Positions 8,921-19,688 of a DNA stretch of 29,448 bases are shown piece after piece. Source of the stretch: Aureobasidium sp. EXF-3400 (Eukaryota > Ascomycota > Dothideomycetes > Dothideales > Saccotheciaceae); contig SWBL01000478.1 in NCBI GenBank assembly GCA_024195585.1, positions 1 to 29,448 on the forward strand, in the 5' to 3' direction. The translations under genes and the position numbers were made by a program. The number at the start of each line of letters is the position of its first letter. Position 1 is the first letter of the stretch. Below the pieces are notes generated by a model. That model did no database searches and was not told where the DNA came from. It was given only the letters and a program-made list of their open reading frames with translations.

Positions 8921-11900
8921 CTAAGCTCCGACAGAGACATTCGAGCTCGCAGGCGTCATGTTTCCTCTTGAACCTTGCAATAACCCAAGCAGACTTTCCG
9001 CTGCTTCCTTTCTACGAGCAAGATCGTCCTTGATGCGCTGGTGTTTGGCAGCTGCACTACGTTCGACGAATCTGTTGGACGCGCTCTCCTCTACAAACTC
9101 AATCGAGTGAATCATGTAGCTGACACCATCGTGGTCAGATCCCCATTCCCGAGAGCGCAAGAAGTTCTGAGTCGAAGCCGTGTAATAGGTGAGTGCTGGC
9201 AGGATGAGCAGCGTGATGTGCAAGTCAGCTTTTGATGGTGCACGTAGTGGTCTGGCAGGCTTCTCTGTGTACGCCTTGCCCAGTTCTGGAGTCTCCGAAG
9301 CATCCTCTTGCCCCTCCTTGAACAGCTCACGAAGATCTTCATTGTACTCGCCAAAGTCACCACGGATCCAGCCGGAGTGAACAGCGGCAGCAATAGGGTC
9401 AGAATCATCTGAGTAGACATCAGAGCCCCAGACTGCGCGCGTCTTACAAATCTCTTCCAAACCACCAGCGATGGTACCACTATCTTCCTCGACGGCACTA
9501 GAGGCACCAAGGTAGGCGCGTGGAACGCGGACGGTGAAAGTACAATTTGCCTTGTCTTCGAAGCGTGGTATCGGCTTGACAGAGCTCTTGAAGTGATATT
9601 TGAAGTCAAGTGGTGTAGACTCTCTTGGAGGCAGACTGAGCTTGGTGGAGTAGACTTGACTCCCAAGGTGTTTTCGCGGCAGAGTTGAGACGGATGCAAG
9701 TAAATCCTGGTTGGAGACCACGGTTTGAGGCTTGCGTGTTGAAGGCATAGGCGGAGGTCTCACGTTGTGATGGTGGTGATGAGGTGCATGGGCATGAACG
9801 GCGTGATGATGGTGATGGTGGTGATGATGAGGAGGAGGAGGAGGTGGAGCAGCAGTCCCAGCTTGTTGTGGTGTACTGGCGTTAGAAGGGTAGCGGAGAG
9901 GATGGAAAGGAGCAGAGGCGTGGGGTATTTGCTCTTCTGGCAAGCCGTGGTGATGGTGATGATGGCTAGAGAGTCTTGTCAGCATCAGCGTGGTCGTCAA
10001 GAAGGAAGGAAATTCAACACTCACTGATGGGCGTGGGCATGATGATGGTGATGATGAGGTTGTGGGTGCGCCGTCTTTGGTCGCTTGCTACCCCTCTGGC
10101 TAGCAGTAGGAGTGTTTCTACCATCCACACTGTCGCTGTCCTCTCGTGTATCTTCTCGTAATCTGCTCCTTGCCTTTCTGCTGTCGGTATCGTCGTTGGC
10201 ATCGGCCTGCCTGGCCGGACTGCCACGTGAAGGGGTTGCGATGCCGGCTGTGGGAGTATTACTACCAACACCACTGCCGAGACCGGAAAACATTCGACCA
10301 AACTCACTTTTGACGCCAGGATCTGCTCCAGGACCGGTATGCCTTGGCTGTGCTCCATGAACTGCTTGTGGTAGCGGCGATGCGCGTCCATTCTTGTGCC
10401 TGATCTCTGATGCAACCCCCAGGAAGGCTCGTTGCAACGGATGTTCTTCTCCCTCCCTCGCTTCGTAACCCGGCGGACCATACATGGCGTAATGTGCGGC
10501 ACTTGGCCTCTGTCTATCATCCATGCCATTCATGGTGGGCGTGTGTCGATGTTCAGGTCGGCCAAGCATCTCATTATGTGGACCACGTTGTTCCATCTCT
10601 TCCCTAGTTGGCGCCTGTACTGCAGGACGGAATAATCCAGGATAGTCTTCTCGTGCAGAACCAAAATTGAGGCGACTGTATGACTGAGGTGGAGGCGGTG
10701 GTGCAGGCGTAGAGCGGGCTGTATGCGACATTGTATGGGGGCCTTGATGATGGCCATTTCCGTTCAGCTCCTGTCGCTCGAGGTCAGGTCTTGAAGGCGG
10801 CTGCGAAGAAGGACCAGGTCTGCCCATGTGATCGACATATGGCGGGAATGCAGAAGGATGACGCGGTGGAGGTCGGTCGTGCATATCTTGGCGATTTCGT
10901 AGTTCTTGGTCGAGGTGAGCGTGCATGGGTTGACTGTTGGGGCGTGAAGGCGCATGGCCTGGGTATGGTTGAGGTTCTTCTTGTTGAGCCGATGGGGGAG
11001 ATGATTGGAAGGGACGGAAACCTGGAGCGGCGTTGTGTTGAGACATGTGTGGAGGCTGATGAGGGCCAGATTGATAGAATGGCTGAGACATGGTATCTGA
11101 CTGCCTTTGAGCTTGCATAATGCTAGTAGGGCTGTGTGGTCGCGGGAAGTGGCCATTTGGGGCTCTTGTGCTGGCCGAGCGAGCTCTTTGCGGAGACGAG
11201 GGATGAATAGGCTTCATGGGAGGTGATGGCGCAGTCGCAACAGTCTTTGGCGAGTGATTCCCATGGCGCGAGGAATCGCCGCCAATCAAGGATGAAATGG
11301 ACATGGTTGCGCCAGGTCTCGAGTTGAAGGGAGGCAGCTCTCTTGAGCCCACGTAAGGCGATGCAGACGGAGTATGACGCGGCGCAGGCATGGAGAATGC
11401 AGAGGTGTTTGGGCCTGAGGTGGGCGAAGGCGGCGGCATGTTGCGGGAGGAATAGGAGAGAGGCGGTGGTGGAGGGGGATCAAGCGGCGCTGCAACAAAA
11501 GTCAGCTCATGTTCTTCGCGACAAGCTGGACGCCATGACGGCACATGCCTCCAGGATAGCGCTCACTGCCTAGGGAGCGACGTCGGGCAGAGTCGTATGG
11601 GAAAGGACCACTTGACATGTGGGTAGTGGTAGAAGCTGAGGCGGAAGCTGACAACGAGGGATTCTGAGGCGGGTTGTTGTGAGTTGCTTGGGAGAGTTGT
11701 TGGTGTTGAGCTGTTTGGGGGTGCTGGTTGTGAGCTAAAATCCGGGGTGACGGTGAGTTAGAAAATCTTGACCATTTTGATTAAAGTTTGGGCTTCCCGG
11801 TGCGATCGGCAGCACGGTCGTGTGGCTTCTGGTGCTGCTTGAACCCTGCGATTCAAGCTGGGACCTGTCATGCCAACACGGCCAGCAGCCCTGCGACACG

Positions 11901-12196
11901 CGCTTTCTTCTGGTGTTCATACCTGGGGGTTGTGGCTGTGTGCTCCAAGCTCTTTCGTATGGTGTGCCCATGGCAGGCGTCGCTGGACCAATGCTGTAGC
12001 TGTCGCGTCTGCTGTGCTGGGTCGACGAGGGCATGAATGGGTCGCGCGTGTGAAACGGATCTGAGAAAGGTATCTGGACTGGTGGTTGCGCGGTTTGACT
12101 ATGCTGAGGAGTATGCGACGTCGAAGAGGGTTGAGAAGCGGCAGAATGGGTGGCCGCAAAGGGCTGAGTCGAGGGTTGTGGCAGTCGATTATCCAT
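8921..12196 (-). CDS. rxt3: Rxt3, subunit of the Rpd3L histone deacetylase complex
   Basis: Four exons on the minus strand (12196-11923, 11734-11549, 11489-10025, 9965-8921) give 989 aa. The first 780 residues are low-complexity, rich in Pro, Ser, Gln and His. The Rxt3 domain lies at about 783-935, marked by CTFTVRVPRAYLG and AVWGSDVYSDDSDP and followed by AAAVHSGWIRGDF. The C-terminus is helical and charged. In yeast, Rxt3 belongs to the large Rpd3 histone deacetylase complex acting in transcriptional repression in the nucleus. Intron 1 (188 nt) has branch TTCTAACTCA; intron 2 (59 nt) is best read as GC-AG (GGAG|GCATGT, TTGCAG|CG); intron 3 (59 nt) falls inside a poly-His tract. Conserved domain and frame agreement at all junctions make the call firm; the exact ends of intron 2 are less sure. 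Confidence 0.87.
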
Positions 12197-12623
12197 CTTG
12201 ACACGGGAACTGAGTGTTAGAATAGTTCGAGACATTTGGGCGACAAAGTGGAGGGAGAGGGAATTACCATGGACAGCTGCAGGGCTTGAGCATGCTGGCA
12301 CAGACTTGTTTCAGAGGAAGAAATGCGCTGTCGAAAGAGCGAATCCAAGAAAACGTTCAGCAGGGTGCAGAGGACAAAGGTTGGTGGAAGAAGAGGTCAG
12401 CCATGTCGAGACAGACTGGTCTTCCCTGGTCGCGACGCTTCACAGGCCAAGGGCTCCCGGGCCCGCCGCTAGGGACTCAAAACTAAACTTCTTTGCGTCA
12501 CCACAAAACCAACGTCCCCACATCAATAACGTGCTGTCATAACACGCATCCATCCCTAGCATGCTTCCTTTGCCCGGCGCTCCTTGATCGTCCTGGGCCC
12601 TGTTTCGCCAAAGACTGGCGACC
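12197..12623. promoter_or_regulatory. Divergent promoter region of rxt3 and btn1
   Basis: The 427 bases between the two start codons must drive both genes. On the rxt3 strand, CCATG|GTAATT and TTCTAACACTCAG|TTCCC (about 12215-12269) could be a leader intron close to the rxt3 ATG. On the plus strand an upstream ATG at 12561 opens an 8-codon frame in phase with btn1 (see findings). No clear TATA box is visible. Confidence 0.45.
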
Positions 12624-14036
12624 ATGCTTGAGGGTGTCGACAAACGTGTCGTTGGCTCGTTCTGGTTGTTCGGTGAGCATCCGTCACGTCCCCTGATTCA
12701 GCTTTGTACACGCTTTTGTACCTTGCATGATCCTGCTGACACTACCGACCAGGCCTCATCAACAATGTCCTATATGTGATAATTCTATCCAGTGCACTGG
12801 ATCTTGTCGGTCCCGCTGTGCCAAAGTCGCTCGTCTTGCTCTTCGATGTCGTTCCCTCTTTTCTGGTCAAGCTGACCGCTCCCTACTATATCCATCTCGT
12901 CCCCTACAACTTGCGCATCCTAGCATTTGTCGCTCTTTCTTCGTGCGGCATGTTGCTTGTTGCTTTAAGTCCATCTTCGACCGACCCGAACGCAAACAAT
13001 GCCTCTATCTCTGTCAAGATGTTAGGAGTAATACTGGCTTCCATAAGCAGCGGAGGAGGTGAACTCAGCTTCCTAGGTCTTACCCACTTCTACGGACCCT
13101 TCAGTCTGGCTGCTTGGGGCTCTGGAACGGGCGGTGCAGGCTTGATCGGCTCTGGCGCATACGTCTTGGCTACCACTGCCATAGGCCTCAGCGTCCGGAC
13201 CACCCTGCTCGTCTTTTCCTTCCTGCCAGTCATCATGCTCTTCAGCTTCTTTGTTTTACTGCCAGCCAAGCCCTCAAGTCACGCATATGTCGCAGCAGCT
13301 CAAGAAGACGTAGACCCAGATACCGAGTCACTCTTGAGTGACGCTGTCGATAACCCTCATCGACCTTCTTCGCCCAAACTCAGCCAAGGACCTCAATCCA
13401 ACGAGACATGGCACAACCTCAAGGCTAATTTCCTGCGAGCTAAGAGTCTCTTTTTCCCATAGTGAGTTACATCCGTCCAGTAGTAGTGATCAAGAACGGT
13501 AAGCTGAAGACTGTTACTCCCTTCTTAGCATGCTGCCTTTGCTCCTTGTATATGTGGCCGAGTATACCATCAACCAAGGTGTGGCGCCTACACTATTGTT
13601 TCCCCTTGATCAAACACCTTTCGAACACTATCGATCCTTCTACCCAATCTACAATGCCATCTACCAACTAGGCGTCTTCATCTCACGCTCTTCCTTGCCG
13701 TTCATCCAGATACATGCGCTGTACCTTCCTTCGCTTCTGCAGTGCCTCAATCTGGTAATTCTGGCGGTGCATGCTTTGTTCCCCTTCCTGCCCAACATAT
13801 GGTTCGTGTTCGCAATCACGTTCTGGGAGGGATTACTCGGAGGAATTGTCTACGTCAGCACGTTCCGCAGAATTGGAGAGGAAGTGGCAGAGAACGACAG
13901 AGAATTCAGTCTAGGTGCAACGTCGGTGTCAGACTCAGGTGGAATTTGTATTGCAGGCTTTTTGGGTATGGCCGTCGAGACAGGATTGTGTGGGTGGCAA
14001 GTGGCGCATGGGAGGGACTGGTGCACAAGACTATGA
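12624..14036 (+). CDS. btn1: CLN3/battenin family protein Btn1
   Basis: Three exons (12624-12672, 12753-13461, 13529-14036) give 421 aa of a polytopic membrane protein. Family hallmarks are [22 protein letters not shown] at the first membrane segment (split by intron 1), the [17 protein letters not shown] segment, [21 protein letters not shown] across intron 2, and the C-terminal [21 protein letters not shown]. Btn1 and human CLN3 act in vacuolar/lysosomal membranes in pH and amino-acid homeostasis; human CLN3 loss causes Batten disease. Intron 1 has branch TGCTGAC. The hydrophilic loop at about 210-245 is the usual variable cytosolic loop. The only in-frame ATG after the upstream TGA (12585-12587) is 12624, which gives a shorter N-terminus than the frame suggests (see findings). 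It is divergent from rxt3. Confidence 0.92.
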
Positions 14037-14267
14037 TAAGCAGATAGAAATCTTGTAATAACCAGTGAACATGGCACATGTATTGAGCAATAATGAATTG
14101 GTGTAGAAATGGGATGGATTTGGTTATGATGCGGAGAAGAGACGGAGATAAGGGGGTCGACATGTTGAATGCGGAGAGATGATCAACATGTCACGATGAA
14201 GCATAATTAAAACAGAGAGCGAGATCAACAAATGGAAGTTTGGGTAGACAGCTCAGCAGCATGAGGC

Positions 14268-16945
14268 ATGGCGACCCGGAGCAAAGTGCGTGCGTATGTG
14301 CAGTGGAAGGACAGCAGCGTGTTTGCTGGCGAGGAGATTGAATGCATCATCAGCTTCAGGAACACATGCGACGACGACGACGACCCGCAAGCTCCTGACG
14401 ACAAGACGACCACGTCGCGGCACAAGCCTGCCCAAAGACAGCGCACTGTCACACACTCGACCCAGCAGCTGTCAACCGCTCCCTCTGTCGCTCCCTCGGT
14501 AGCTGGCTCGAGGACGCCGTCACATCGACCTACCCTCTCCCTGACCGTCTATCCTCCGCCAGCAAACGCCCATGCCAGAGTTCCCAGCCATGCTGCCAGC
14601 AATGCAACTACCACAAGCGCACGCCATGCCCCAAACCACGGCCGCTCTCTGTCAATCATATCCATGGGCAGCGACAAAGCTGCCACGACCACTCACATGA
14701 ACTCCCGTCGTCCTCCTGCTCGTGGCCATGGTCGTTCGGCCAGTATGCAGGTCTTGTCGCGCACACCCTCATACCAAGCTCCGTCCTTGTCTTTCAGCTC
14801 GTATAGAAACCCATCGCCGCTACAAGACCACCACCCGCCCTTGACCCGTCGCACTTCGGGCATCCGCACTGCCCCCGGCACTCCTGCCTTCAATTTTCCT
14901 TCGCCTACCACTGCTCAACCTCCTTCTGCAGCGAACACTTCTCCTCAAAGGCCTCCTTCTGCCTCCCACATAATGCCTCCACCGCGACATCCATCCGCTT
15001 CGTCTGCCTCTTTTCCTCCCGAGTTCTCCTTCCCTCTCGAATCTCCCGGTGCTTCACAGAGGGCCTCTCCCGCTCTCGGTCGCTCTCCTATGCCCGAGTT
15101 CCAATTCCCTCCAAGAAGCCCTGCTCCACATCAGAGACCACCCCATCTTCCATCTCCAAAACTTCCAGATGTATCGCCCTCGCATGCGAATCCACTCTCG
15201 CGCATCATATCCGAGTCCGGTGCCAACGATACTCCTCGCACAAGCAGTGACTTCTATTCACTTACGAATCACTCATCCGAGACTGTCTCTTCCGATGCAG
15301 CTCTGCCACCGACCAGCAGGATACTACCCAAACCAATCAACGGACGTAATCAACAAGTTGCACCAACTAGCATGCCTAGAAGCAAAGAGCCTGAGACTTT
15401 GATGATGGGATACGTCCAGACCATGGGTTCTTTCATTCTTGATGGCTCACTGGTGAACCAAGCCCCTTTTGAAGACGTCAAAAGAAAAGGCGTTGTAGGC
15501 GGTCAAGGCGGTGGCGGTGTCGTAGGCGTGGAAAAGTCGAAGCGGGAGAGTCGCATGTTTGGCTTCGGTTGGAGCAACATAGGCGAAAGTCTAGGTGGTC
15601 TTCTAGGTGGTGGTGAAATGAGCAGTATCAAGGAGATGCGAAGTGTTGCGAGCTCAAAAACCATCCCTTTGCTCAGCACACCTCAATCTATTCTCTTCGT
15701 CGATTTACGGCTTGCTCCGGGCGAGACTAAGAGCTACTCATATCGCTTTCGCCTACCACGAGGACTACCACCCTCTCACAAAGGACGGGCTATCAAGGTA
15801 CAGTATCATCTAACTCTTGGCATACAAAGGCCTGGGGGCAAACAGCAGGTCAAGCACATAGAGATCCCCTTCCGTGTGCTTGGCAGTGTCAACAGTAAGT
15901 TGTCTTTACCTCTGTCTCTATCATTGTGCTTACTTGTCTAGATCGAGGAGAAACTCTGGGCCATGACTTGATGTCTCCTTATGTATTGCTGAGTGACAAG
16001 GCTAGAAGCCAAAGTATTGCTCTAAGCGGGTCAAACCCACAATTTCCTCCAGCAAAGTCACCATCAGAACGAAGAGCATCGTCTTCTTTGTTGGAAGACT
16101 TCCTGTCATACACGAATCAGCTGTTAGCCCGTCCTCATTCTGAATCTGGCGCGCTACTGTCGCCCACGGCTGAGAAGCCGTCGCGTCGAAGATCTTCGCT
16201 GGAAGACATCACACCAAACAGCATGAAAGAAGCGATAGATATGGCTATCCTAAGGTCAAACATATCTTCTGGATCATCGGACCAGCTCACACAATCTAGC
16301 AACCGCTTTACCATCGCTCGTGGCGGTCAGCTTGTCGCCATAATCACGATCGTACGACCAGCCTACCGATTGGGCGAAATTATCACCGGCATCATCGATT
16401 TCACTCCTCCAACACCTGAGACCGAATCAGTGACAGATCAGATCCCGAGCTATGGAATTAATGTATGGCTAGAAACGACGGAACGCGTGGATCCTAGTCT
16501 GGCATTGCGGTCATCATCTTCTGTGCAGCGAGCAACAAGGAAAACGCATGCACACGTTAGCGAAAACGTACTTTTTGCTCAGAAGGTGTCTTTCAGACTT
16601 GAGATTCCTACCACGGCCACGCCTACATTCGAGACTACCGGTGTCCAGTTAGATTGGAGGGTTAGGGTCGAGTTCGTGACCGCCCGAGTACGACCAAAGG
16701 CAGCTAGTGGACTGGGTATTGAAGAGAATGAGGCCGATGGTGCAGAAGAAGAGTCTGCACTGGCAGAGGCAAGAGAGAACGATCTTTTGGAAGAAGTGGG
16801 CAGAGATGAGAGAGGCATTGTGAGGATTGCGAAAGAAAGACTAGTCGCTGAGACATTCGAAGTCGCTGTCCCTATACGGGTGTATGGTGTCACCGGCACA
16901 GAAGTCGACAGGCACGAGGCCGGGACAGACGGCCTGGAAGTTTGA
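14268..16945 (+). CDS. rgp1: Rgp1, subunit of the Ric1-Rgp1 GEF for Ypt6/Rab6
   Basis: Two exons (14268-15894, 15942-16945; 47-nt intron GTAAGT...TTGTCTAG) give 876 aa. The N-terminus (VRAYVQWKDSSVFAGEEIECIISFRN) is the first arrestin-like strand set of the Rgp1 family. Residues about 45-370 are a long Ser/Pro-rich disordered insertion with repeated SP and RTPS motifs, likely phosphorylated. The folded region resumes with ILFVDLRLAPGETKSYSYRFRLPRGLPP and runs through the intron (VNNRGETLGHDLMSPYVLL) to a C-terminal arrestin-like half containing FTIARGGQLVAIITIVRPAYRLGEIITG. Rgp1 works with Ric1 at the Golgi to activate Ypt6 in endosome-to-Golgi traffic. A Glu-rich loop lies near the C-terminus. 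The start has G at -3 and +4. Family assignment is strong. Confidence 0.9.
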
Positions 16946-17637
16946 TCATTGTCTCCTTTCACAACGAAAAAACAGACCGACAACAGGAAGGTCGGACTCA
17001 TGTATAGAATCGACAATCTACGACGTCTCTTGCATACACCTTGCACGCCCTTATCCGTCATGTGAGTGGAGCAGCGTCATGCGTCAAATCGAGTCGGTCG
17101 CTCTTTGCTGTCAACTCGCACACCGATTCCTCATCAAGCACAAAAGAACAAAAAAAAAGAACCAAGCACAAGCCTTTGGGGGAAACTAGCAAAGTCATTG
17201 TTGCGACCAACCAAGGCACAGAGTCAAACTCGGCACCTCTGGATTCTGTTTACACTAGACTTTCAGAAAAGAGGTTTCACTCCGAGTGGTTTACTGTGTG
17301 AGCCACAGAACCGAACTCTGAGATCAGAGCTGAACTTGATTTATTATAGTGTTACATGATTAGAAAATAGAGTGAAAGTGAGTGATCATCAGTGTTGGGA
17401 CCTGCCGAATTATACAAAGAGCATGTTTCCTTTGGGTCTTGGTTTTTGCTCATTGATCTTCCCTACTTAGTCGTCAATCTTCTTTGACAGCTCGAGAGAT
17501 CCTCTATGTCTCAACACCTCTTCTTTGTCTTCTAGACAACTATTGCACATCAATATATAATCATCCATCAATACTACCACCTTCAACCCTACCACCCGCA
17601 TCCCTTATCCGACACTTACAACTTACACAGATTCACC
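16946..17637. other. Intergenic region between rgp1 and a small ORF
   Basis: Contains the rgp1 3' flank and, from about 17540, a leader-like pyrimidine- and A-rich segment with a TATA-like element before the 57-codon ORF at 17638. ORFs at 16884-17359 overlap in several frames, have no credible start and are not supported. Confidence 0.5.
17554..17560 (+). promoter_or_regulatory. TATA-like element TATATAA
   Basis: TATATAA lies 78 bp upstream of the ATG at 17638 and is followed by a C/A/T-rich, G-poor stretch typical of highly used fungal leaders. This supports transcription of the small ORF but is not proof. Confidence 0.4.
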
Positions 17638-17811
17638 ATGACTATCCTCCGTATGTTCATGATCTACCTCATTGTCTTGCTCCTCATGATCAAACTCATC
17701 CTCTGGGGCTGGTTTGATGCTCACTTTAGCTTCTTTGGCGGTCTTTACAGGGCTTTGACTTCTCTTGTTCTTGCTGTTGTCTTTGAGCTTTTGAGAGCTG
17801 CATGGCTCTAG
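17638..17811 (+). CDS. Putative small membrane protein, 57 aa
   Basis: An ATG in a near-ideal context (TTCACCATGA) opens a 57-codon frame ending in TAG. Residues 1-24 form one strongly hydrophobic segment (ILRMFMIYLIVLLLMIKLIL is its core) followed by WGWFDAHFSFFGG and a second hydrophobic helix at about 39-57. It could be a two-helix membrane micropeptide. It is preceded by a TATA-like box and a G-poor leader. The opposite strand has a longer hydrophilic frame, but that one starts only at TTG, and charged residues are expected opposite Leu/Ile/Phe codons. I recognise no family; neighbours give no functional hint. Confidence 0.45.
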   Translation: MTILRMFMIYLIVLLLMIKLILWGWFDAHFSFFGGLYRALTSLVLAVVFELLRAAWL

Positions 17812-18303
17812 AGGTGCGGTCTTGGTTTCCCGCGTTATAAAATTTTGGATAAAGTTGGCGTTGGCTGGGTGATGGATCAAGTCAATACAATTACAATTTT
17901 CTTTCTTTTTCTTTTTCTTTTTTTGAACACTGTCTCTCGTTTTCTGTTGTCGTGATGTGTATCGTGATCAAGATCTATGTCCCATGCGTCGAAATTTACA
18001 GGCTTTGTATTGTATATGAACATTCCTGCTGGACGAACCGTGAACACCAGCTGAGCATCGAGGCCAGTTTCTAAAGTCTCAGATTGAATGCATCCGGCAA
18101 ATATTTCTTCGCTTGATGTCTATGGCTGGCCAGTCGCGGCGATACCAAGCTATAGTGTCTTCAGTTTCATGATCGCCAAGCTGAAACACATTCAGCAAAG
18201 TTGCAGCAATATCTGCGGTTGAAGATCTTCTTCTCGCGAAGTGAAGGTTGTGTGCGTCATACCGAGAACAACAGCTGCAGCATGCAGGCCTTCCATTCTA
18301 GAT
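17812..18303. other. Intergenic region with one weak ORF candidate
   Basis: Contains a T/C-rich tract at 17899-17925 and, on the minus strand, the possible two-exon 55-codon ORF described at 18079-18296. Otherwise nothing is recognised. Confidence 0.45.
18079..18296 (-). CDS. Possible small two-exon ORF, 55 aa
   Basis: On the minus strand an ATG at 18296-18294 begins MEGLHAAAVVL, and a consensus 50-nt intron (18262-18213, donor G|GTATGA, acceptor CCGCAG) joins it in frame to a second exon (18212-18079) containing LNVFQLGDHETEDTIAWYRR and ending at TGA. The second-exon sequence looks protein-like, with amphipathic and charged segments. It starts 7 bp after the methyltransferase stop, so it might instead be an alternative 3' exon of that transcript, or decayed coding sequence. 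I know no family for it. Low confidence. Confidence 0.25.
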
Positions 18304-19077
18304 TCATGCAGATGTAGTGTTGTGCTTGGTGAGTATCCAGCCATAGTAGTCAAACGAACTCTCGCCAGCTGATAATGTCTCCATTTTGAGACTCCACAAG
18401 TTATTGACGCTCAAAAGTGGACGGATGAAATGCGGTTGTCGGAACGTAATATAGAGGAACACTCCATCATCCTTTAGAATACGGTGCACCTGCCATTGGT
18501 TAATATTGTTGATGTTCGCATACACAAGAAACTTCACCGACCTCTGTTAGATAGCGTGAAGTGTTATCCTTGACATCGTCTGGAGGCGACCAAGGACTGC
18601 CGTGGATCATGGCATCCATTGTGCCCTTATCGAATGCAACATCTATACTGTTGCTGCTATGTTGAGGCATATCACGGATGTCGGCCCAGGCCCATTGCAC
18701 ACCATCATCTTCCTTGGCTGACATGACTTCAACAACTTTGTGCGAGAAGTCTACGCAAAGCTGGTCTTTATATCCTCGTGCTGAGAGGTCATAGGGAATG
18801 GTCTAATATCCAATAAGCACCGCTCACTCAACGAAATCTTCAATCGACTCACGCTATCACCACTGCCCAAATGCAAGATCTTGGGTTTCTGATCTACAGG
18901 TCGAGCATCGAAAAGTTTTGTTTGCAAAAACGGCAGCAGAGCTGAAAAAGAGCGAAACCATTCATGTGTTGCATTTTCGCCATCAGCTTGTGCGTAGCGC
19001 TTGTCCCAGTACTCAGATGTAGATAGGGCACCTTCGCCTTCACGCTTCAATTGTTCTTGTGCTTCTTTTGATGACAT
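18304..19077 (-). CDS. EEF1AKMT4/METTL13-like SAM-dependent methyltransferase
   Basis: Three exons (19077-18853, 18802-18542, 18489-18304) with introns of 50 and 52 nt give 223 aa. The order is: SEYWDKRYAQ and THEWFRSFSALLPFL at 21-51, typical of this group; SAM motif I ILHLGSGDS at 67-75; motif II LCVDFS (Asp 93); acidic DIRDMP at 116-121; and DVAFDKGTMDAM at 129-140, the family signature resembling EKGTLDAL. The second half continues VHRILKDDGVFLYITFRQPHF and ends at YYGWILTK, matching the usual domain end. The group includes lysine methyltransferases of elongation factor eEF1A; here the substrate is inferred, not shown. Intron 2's donor, GTCGGT, is weak, but it is the only one keeping TEVHRIL in frame. 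The protein is probably cytosolic. Confidence 0.8.
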
Positions 19078-19688
19078 GATTGTGGTTGTGGTGAATTAAT
19101 GAGAAAAAAATGGTCCGCTCGTGCTTTGCAAAGAAGAGGTCGTTCCGAACAGTCCTCAAAGTTTAATGACAGCCACTGAGTTAAGGGTTCGTCGGCACGG
19201 GCCGCTCGACTTAGTAATCCAAAGAGCATGAGAGAAGCACAACTCAACATGATGACTTCGCACCACCCTCTATCCACTGCAAGATGCCCAGAACTAATCA
19301 GCGAACACTCTTTCGAGTATTCTGGAGCATTCTCGGATGATATGTATGATCTCAAGTGTAAGTAGAACAACTAGCATCATGGTCAAAGTACCAACAGTTG
19401 GAAATTTTCACAATCACTAGATTGACGCCGTCACTAAAGGTTTGACTTGAAGATGACATTTGCAGAGCGATCAATTTTTCTCGCCTTCCAAGGCTGAATT
19501 TAGACTATCAAGCCTTGTGGTCCTACTAATATGAACCAGGTCTGAGCACTCATGTGCTCAAGTATGATTCTAACCATCCAAATTCCCGTTCATAACTTCA
19601 TCTAGCGCGATCGATCAAGAAAACTGCTCAGCATCTCGCTTCTCGTAGTCCCGATCACCTTTCTTATCGGCTTGAACTCTTGCAGCTC
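19078..19688. other. Intergenic region upstream of the methyltransferase gene
   Basis: This 611-bp region holds the methyltransferase promoter and the 3' flank of the LITAF gene. An ORF at 19047-19370 overlaps the methyltransferase start in another frame and is not supported. No repeat or RNA gene is seen. Confidence 0.45.

Noticed and set aside
9767..10027. 86-codon Met/Val/Arg-rich plus-strand ORF
   Set aside because: It is the complement of the rxt3 His tracts (CAT/CAC read as ATG/GTG).
17623..17880. 85-codon hydrophilic ORF opposite the 57-aa small ORF
   Set aside because: It begins at TTG with no ATG in frame, and its Lys/Glu/Asp richness is what the complement of a hydrophobic frame gives.
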